Translations under genes and position numbers: made by a program
The notes under the pieces: generated by a model
The model's input: only the letters and a program-made list of their open reading frames with translations
The model's database searches: none
Told to the model about the DNA's origin: nothing
Source of the DNA: a bacterium
Lineage (GTDB): Bacteria; Fidelibacterota; Marinisomatia; Marinisomatales; JAHJCW01
Direction: 5' to 3'
DNA length: 10,547 bases
Assembly: GCA_018812885.1 (NCBI GenBank)
Contig: JAHJCW010000286.1
Location: forward strand, 1-10,547
Shown here: piece by piece, positions 5,754 to 10,547 of the stretch
Layout of the letters: every line of letters begins with the position of its first letter
Numbering within the stretch: position 1 is the first letter of the stretch

Positions 5754-8094
5754 TCAACTTTTTATTTTTTATTAGTCCATATCCTATTAAACCAATTGCT
5801 AAAATAAAAGATAAAATTGATATAAATATTCCCGTATGAAACACGGATTTATCATATTCAAATTCGATATTGTGCTCACCGGCAGGAACTTCTATTCCAC
5901 GAATTATCCCGTTTGTTTCGAATGTTTTAACTGCTTTTCCATCAATCTTTGCTTTCCATCTTAATGGATAATAAACTTCACTTATTACAAGAAACCCAGC
6001 ATTTTGAGAATTAGTTTTCAGATTAATATGATGAATAGAGGAAGCATATTCAAGAATTTCAGTGCCATGTGTGATTACCCCAGTAAGTGGTTCATTAATA
6101 TATGCAACTTGTGCCGGATTAAATGATTCACTTAATAGGTTTTGCCACAAATCGTTTTCATCAACTATTTCAACTTTATCAACAAACCAAGCACGTGGCA
6201 TACTGTTTGAAATAAGATATATCCAAATTGGGGTTTTACCAGAACCGGTCTGCATATTCTCAGTATACACATGTTCCAGATCAGGATGATTTATTACTTG
6301 CGGACTAAGTATATAACGGATATTCATCATCCGCATTAGCGGTAAAGTGCTAATATTATTTGTATTCGATAAAAATCTATTATAGATACCCAATTTGGCG
6401 GGATGATAACCGCCTACTGATTCAATTCCAAATGCTTGTAATCTTGATTCACTAAAAAGTGGACCAATTGGATAAACTCTGTAATCTGATTTATCCTCAG
6501 TTAGGAACTTGGTTATTTTATCATGTTGAAAGTATCTTGTTATAGCTTTTTTACTAATAAGCTGAGATGACCTACCTGAATTTGGTTCGGGTTGTACGAT
6601 TTTATAATCAACTATACCGAGGTCAATTATTGCCAATGCGCCAATTATTACTATGAACATAACTTTAGTAATCTGCTCTTTCACAAATAGGATAAATGAG
6701 CCAATTATGCCCAATATAAAGAATATCATTAACCAAGCATCATTACTCCAAATTTTCCATCGTAAATTATTTATTACTTCAACAAAACGCGGATCTTGTG
6801 TACGAGGAGGAGTAAAACCATTTGATACTATTTCTCTTAACCAACCGCCTCCGAAAAGTAATATTATAAACGCAAACCCAACAATTCCAGCAATCCACCA
6901 AAACCATTTTGGTATATCTTTCCAATGACCTTCTACAAGTTGTTCTAATCCATAGCAAGCTAAAATAATGGTATTGAACTGTACGATAATTAATATCATA
7001 CTAGGTATCCGAAATTTGCTGAAGTACGGAGCGAAATCATAAAATAAATTGTATATCAAACCAAAATGTCTTCCAAACGAAATCAGCAAAGCCATTAGTG
7101 TTGTTCCTGCTAAAAACCATACAATGGCATTCCGATTTTTTATTATAGCAAAAACGCCTAAAAGTAAAAATATAATACCCATATAATTAGGATAATCAGT
7201 GAACGGCATTTTGCCCCAATATGTTTGACCACCAAAACCATAGGCTGATGGGATAAAAAATGTAAGCATTTCTTTAGGATGAAATGACCAGCTTGTAGCA
7301 TAATCATAGCTTGCAGATCCCGGCTGACCGATAGACCTAATTGATTCGGAGGAATACTGTAAACTCGGCAAATAAACTAAAGCAGAAATACCAAGTGCTA
7401 CAATAATTGCAGTGATGAACAAGCCGTTTCCTCTAATCGCATTTTTGCGGAGTTCTTTTTCTTTAAGAGATAAAATTATTTTAAATATGAATAAAGCTCC
7501 AATCAGCATCCACGTGTAATAAGCAATTTGCACGTGCGCTCGCTGAAGTTGTAATCCAAGAATGATTGCCAGAATTCCGGCATCCAAAATCCTTTGTTTA
7601 TCAAATAATTTGAGGGCAGCCCAAAAAGCCCAAGGTATGTATGCCGCCGTCATTGCTTGGCTTCCATGACCAAACACCTCCATCGTTATCAAATAGGGCA
7701 TCATCATAAAACCTGAGCTGCCTATTATCGCAACAATTTGCGATATCTTTAGGTAACGCAATAATATATATACGCCTAATCCAGCAAAGAAAAAATGTAA
7801 TAAATGAATTATGATTGGTGGAATATGTAGTAATTGGAAAAAATATTGTAAAAAATATAGATTGCTCGTATTCGTGAATGATTCGGCCGTTGGCATACCA
7901 CTAAAAATCCATGGTTGCCAAAGAGGATACTCACCAATTTCCTTTTGTGTTTTGTCTAAAATCATTGTCGCCGCTTTTGGATTTAGTGAGTCAGATGAAC
8001 TAAACATTTTTCCTTGAAAGATTACCGGATAGAAAATGAAACATAACAACACTAACAATATTGGAACTATGATTAATTTGTTTTTTGATAACAT
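5740..8094 (-). CDS. YfhO-family multi-pass membrane protein (putative GT-C type glycosyltransferase)
   Basis: A 784-residue integral membrane protein of the YfhO family. It starts with a membrane segment (about 7-26), followed by an outside loop with SSSDSLNP (32-39), in which Asp35 could be the catalytic-type acid of a GT-C fold. Many hydrophobic segments follow up to about residue 495, with PLWQPWIFSGMP (57-68), GHGSQAM (142-148) and the conserved FRIPSM (361-366). A soluble domain (about 500-750) contains a beta-rich part ending in VPAGEHNIEFEYDKS, and a final membrane segment lies at about 754-776 before a short Lys-rich tail. In Bacillus subtilis YfhO takes part in adding sugars to lipoteichoic acid; a role in glycosylating an envelope polymer is inferred here. 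ATG 8094 is one base from the flippase stop (TAATATG), so the two are probably coupled. Substrate and donor cannot be read from the sequence. Confidence 0.85.
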   Translation of the reverse strand: MLSKNKLIIVPILLVLLCFIFYPVIFQGKMFSSSDSLNPKAATMILDKTQKEIGEYPLWQPWIFSGMPTAESFTNTSNLYFLQYFFQLLHIPPIIIHLLHFFFAGLGVYILLRYLKISQIVAIIGSSGFMMMPYLITMEVFGHGSQAMTAAYIPWAFWAALKLFDKQRILDAGILAIILGLQLQRAHVQIAYYTWMLIGALFIFKIILSLKEKELRKNAIRGNGLFITAIIVALGISALVYLPSLQYSSESIRSIGQPGSASYDYATSWSFHPKEMLTFFIPSAYGFGGQTYWGKMPFTDYPNYMGIIFLLLGVFAIIKNRNAIVWFLAGTTLMALLISFGRHFGLIYNLFYDFAPYFSKFRIPSMILIIVQFNTIILACYGLEQLVEGHWKDIPKWFWWIAGIVGFAFIILLFGGGWLREIVSNGFTPPRTQDPRFVEVINNLRWKIWSNDAWLMIFFILGIIGSFILFVKEQITKVMFIVIIGALAIIDLGIVDYKIVQPEPNSGRSSQLISKKAITRYFQHDKITKFLTEDKSDYRVYPIGPLFSESRLQAFGIESVGGYHPAKLGIYNRFLSNTNNISTLPLMRMMNIRYILSPQVINHPDLEHVYTENMQTGSGKTPIWIYLISNSMPRAWFVDKVEIVDENDLWQNLLSESFNPAQVAYINEPLTGVITHGTEILEYASSIHHINLKTNSQNAGFLVISEVYYPLRWKAKIDGKAVKTFETNGIIRGIEVPAGEHNIEFEYDKSVFHTGIFISILSFILAIGLIGYGLIKNKKLNELV

Positions 8095-8095
8095 A

Positions 8096-9643
8096 TTATT
8101 TCCGAACAGTTGGCTTGATTACTTTATTTTTAAGAAAACTTATTGAACGTAAAAAATCCTTATCATCTTCATCAAACTTAAATAATAATAACAATATTCC
8201 ATAAATAGTAAAAATTATTATGGTTGATAATAATAAAGTGATAATTGTATGATACACCATCAAATTCGGTTTAATGTATTGTAAAATTCCATAGGTAAGA
8301 ATTCCTGCAAGAACTGGTTTAAATATTTTTAAATTAAATGGACTTACCTTCATAAATATCCAAGTCTCAATCAAACGCGCCATAGCTATGAAAGTCATAG
8401 ATGATAAAGTTGCCCACGCTGCTCCACTAATACCATATTTTGGTATTAAAATTATGTTTAAACAAATATTCAGAACTACAGCTGAGAAGGTATTGACTAA
8501 ATTTATTTTTTGATAACCTGATACAACTAAGGCCGTGCTGCTTATTCCGAATACAGCGAAAATGGAAGTCCCGATAGTTAGGATTATTAATACTGATGCT
8601 GATTGTGTGAAATCCGCTCCAAATAAGAGCATAATTTTTGTAGGGAAAAGAATAATTAAAATTAGAACAGGAACTATTATAGTAAGTACCCATCTTGACA
8701 CCAATTTATAAATATGATTCATACCCATAATATCATTTTGAGCATAATATCTTGAAAACATAGGTGCAAATATTCCAGCGAATACTATTAAAATTGATTG
8801 TTGTAGACCTGCTGTTCTTGCTGCGGGGTGATACAATCCAACAGTCTCTGCATCAATAAAATATCCCAACATCAGCACGTCCATCCAATGTAAGAGTGAA
8901 CCTAAAACCATAGTAAACATTATCGGCACAGAATAAGTAAGTATCTCTTTACTGAAACTGGCATTTAGGATATTGAAAATATTAACATCTGAAACTTTTT
9001 TAAGGAAATAATTTGCAACTATAAATCCTACGATTCCGGTCAATAGGGTTGGTAGAATTATTGCCAATTCACTTGAAAAAGCAAAATACAAAAATATCAT
9101 AGAAACAATTAGTATAGTAGGATTTAGAATACTTTCGACAAACACTTTGTATTTAAGTAATTGGAATCCTTGTGTAGCAAATACTGCTATCATCATTAAA
9201 GCGGTAAAGGGTAGTGACAACGCATATACTATTAAAACATTTCTTAATAATGATGATTCGTGAAACACGCTTTCTACTAACCATTTTGAAAACAGGATTT
9301 GAGCTAACATAACAATAATCGAAAAAACAAGACCCATTTTCAACGTTGAAAGAATATCGATTTTTATCGATTTTTTATCTTTCATAAGGTCTCGCATACT
9401 AACATAACGCATTATTCCTACATCTGTCCCTACTGTTCCAAGTACGCCGGCAATATTTGTTATGGAATTACCCAGTGAATAAATACCAAGATAGTGTACA
9501 CCTACCAAGCGAGCTAATAATGCAGTAAATAAATATCGAACAAACTGACCGTAACCCATTCCTACAAATGAGATTGTAGATTCCTTGGCAATTTTTTGAG
9601 CTGGTGTAAAGTTTTTATTATCCATGTAACTGTGTCGGTTCAT
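8096..9643 (-). CDS. Polysaccharide flippase (Wzx/PST type, MOP superfamily)
   Basis: Proteins of this type flip lipid-linked oligosaccharides across the cytoplasmic membrane before polymerisation or ligation. The 515 residues are mostly hydrophobic helices, consistent with the 12-14 segments of the family. The N-terminal part reads SFVGMGYGQFVRYLFTALLARLVG (split here at 25-36 and 37-48), followed by YLGIYSLGNSI (51-61). The second half has the typical LNIILIPKYGISGAAWATL (395-413). It is not a drug-exporting MATE protein by these motifs. The gene overlaps the upstream sulfotransferase gene: by 26 bases from ATG 9643, or by 8 bases if the Met7 codon at 9625 is used. An AGGA only one base from ATG 9643 is too close to decide the matter. 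Its neighbours (sulfotransferase, YfhO protein, PAPS synthase) point to export of a surface glycan; the particular glycan is unknown. Confidence 0.92.
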   Translation of the reverse strand: MNRHSYMDNKNFTPAQKIAKESTISFVGMGYGQFVRYLFTALLARLVGVHYLGIYSLGNSITNIAGVLGTVGTDVGIMRYVSMRDLMKDKKSIKIDILSTLKMGLVFSIIVMLAQILFSKWLVESVFHESSLLRNVLIVYALSLPFTALMMIAVFATQGFQLLKYKVFVESILNPTILIVSMIFLYFAFSSELAIILPTLLTGIVGFIVANYFLKKVSDVNIFNILNASFSKEILTYSVPIMFTMVLGSLLHWMDVLMLGYFIDAETVGLYHPAARTAGLQQSILIVFAGIFAPMFSRYYAQNDIMGMNHIYKLVSRWVLTIIVPVLILIILFPTKIMLLFGADFTQSASVLIILTIGTSIFAVFGISSTALVVSGYQKINLVNTFSAVVLNICLNIILIPKYGISGAAWATLSSMTFIAMARLIETWIFMKVSPFNLKIFKPVLAGILTYGILQYIKPNLMVYHTIITLLLSTIIIFTIYGILLLLFKFDEDDKDFLRSISFLKNKVIKPTVRK

Positions 9644-10529
9644 ATCCTAAATCTTTGATTATATCTTCGCCAATATTGCTGAATAGCAATTTATGTTCCT
9701 TGCTAAAGATGGTCTTCCATTCACCTGATACACCTTTGCGAATGAATTTTGCATTATCACTTTTTCCTCGATTACGTCCGGTAACTTTAGCGAAACTATT
9801 TTTTTCAATAATGTTTTCGATTTTCTTTTGATCAGTTTTGAAACCTAAAAATTTAAATGTTTTTTCAAGAACTAAATTTGAATTAATTAACATATCTTCA
9901 TATCGAATAATTATCGATTTTTTAAAGTCACGATTTTTTAACCAACTTCTAATCCAGTTTATCGTTTCTTTTTCAAATTCACCGGATTCCAATTTATTAG
10001 TAATAAATTCATCAATAGAAAGCTTGTGTGCTTGATCATGAGCCCAATGTCCCGGAAAATTTCTGCTATGCCAATACTCTGAAATTAATTTATCACGAGG
10101 GTCGCGGACTCCAATAATATATTTCAGATTAGAGTCTTTTAATGCTAATAGATTTTGGGGAATCGCCCAAGTATGACCGCGAATAACTGCTAACTTATTC
10201 TTAAATTCTTTAAAAGTATCAATATCTAAATCCCATCGGGTATCGTCCCATTTTTTTGAAATATAGGTATTCCATTTCATAGGAGCAAATAAATCAAATC
10301 CATCCAAATCAGCAAACATATTTGACAGCCACGTTGATCCACTTTTTGGTAACGCTGTAATAAAAATTATATTCTGCGGATACTCTTTTCTTTTAAAATA
10401 ATAATTAATTTGATTTACAGGTCGTTTTACAATTATGTTTTGAAATAAATATTTTATAGTGTTAATCAATCCAAAACGCCGAAAATTAACTTGGACTCTT
10501 TTCAATCGTATTTTTAACTGCTGAAACAT
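9618..10529 (-). CDS. PAPS-dependent sulfotransferase
   Basis: The enzyme is expected to move a sulfuryl group from PAPS to an acceptor hydroxyl or amine. In its 303 residues the 5'-phosphosulfate-binding loop is PKSGSTW (61-67) after the strand NIIFITAL. The 3'-phosphate-binding region is YIIGVRDPRDKLIS (137-150). IIIRYEDML (206-214) and RKGVSGEWKTIFS (264-276) are further family marks, and His119 in IRGHTW may be the catalytic base. The first 50 residues are basic and not clearly hydrophobic, so it is probably cytoplasmic or peripherally attached rather than membrane-anchored. ATG 10529 has no visible ribosome binding site in the 18 bases left in the window, and a start further upstream is not excluded. 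It overlaps the flippase gene and lies upstream of a PAPS synthase gene on the same strand, suggesting that it sulfates a glycan or its lipid-linked precursor. The acceptor is not identifiable. Confidence 0.92.
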   Translation of the reverse strand: MFQQLKIRLKRVQVNFRRFGLINTIKYLFQNIIVKRPVNQINYYFKRKEYPQNIIFITALPKSGSTWLSNMFADLDGFDLFAPMKWNTYISKKWDDTRWDLDIDTFKEFKNKLAVIRGHTWAIPQNLLALKDSNLKYIIGVRDPRDKLISEYWHSRNFPGHWAHDQAHKLSIDEFITNKLESGEFEKETINWIRSWLKNRDFKKSIIIRYEDMLINSNLVLEKTFKFLGFKTDQKKIENIIEKNSFAKVTGRNRGKSDNAKFIRKGVSGEWKTIFSKEHKLLFSNIGEDIIKDLGYEPTQLHG

Positions 10530-10547
10530 TTTATTTTTTTATAATTA

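Noticed and set aside
6653..6928. Plus-strand open frame of 91 codons inside the YfhO gene
   Set aside because: It is antisense to a conserved membrane protein and has no ribosome binding site or recognisable domain.
8427..8693. Minus-strand open frame of 88 codons in another frame within the flippase gene
   Set aside because: It runs inside a well-supported flippase reading frame; its Ser/Asn/Tyr-rich product looks like a frame-shifted reading.

Overview
This is a compact, AT-rich stretch (roughly one third G+C by eye) of an ordinary bacterial chromosome with almost no spacer DNA. It holds nine complete protein genes and one cut-off gene. Eight of the complete genes and the partial one read on the minus strand; one small repair gene reads on the plus strand. 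All nine complete genes end in TAA. No gap between genes exceeds about 80 bases. I see no RNA gene, CRISPR array, insertion sequence or phage gene. Gene types and sequence style (YfhO-like protein, Bacteroidota-style histidine kinase with HQLGTP and GWGLGLSL boxes, fused Sat-CysC, few strong Shine-Dalgarno sites) suggest a member of the Fibrobacterota-Chlorobiota-Bacteroidota (FCB) group or a relative such as Ignavibacteria or Marinimicrobia. This placement is inference, not proof.

Positions 1-1984 (minus strand, transcribed from high to low coordinates) carry yajC, def, fmt and the start of a further gene, probably rsmB. yajC and def abut with no gap, and fmt and the partial gene overlap as TAATG. 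YajC is an accessory subunit of the Sec translocon, Fmt formylates initiator Met-tRNA, and Def removes the formyl group from new proteins. This is a translation and protein-maturation cluster.

Positions 2039-2749 (plus strand) carry a divergent alkyladenine-type DNA glycosylase. Its stop codon lies inside a near-perfect palindrome (2738-2774) that can serve as a bidirectional terminator against the facing sat-cysC gene.

Positions 2795-10529 (minus strand) carry, in order of transcription, a sulfotransferase, a polysaccharide flippase of the Wzx/PST type, a YfhO-family multi-pass membrane protein, a sensor histidine kinase and a fused ATP sulfurylase/APS kinase. The first four overlap or are one base apart, so they are probably one transcript; sat-cysC follows after 82 bases. 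Sat-CysC makes PAPS, sulfotransferases use PAPS, the flippase moves lipid-linked glycans across the membrane, and YfhO proteins are linked to glycosylation of cell-envelope polymers. The simplest reading is part of a locus for a sulfated surface glycan, with a membrane sensor kinase built into it. The locus may continue past the right edge.

I did not find a clearly undescribed system. The points most worth checking are the PAPS-synthase/sulfotransferase/flippase linkage, the kinase embedded in it, and unusual active-site positions in the DNA glycosylase.
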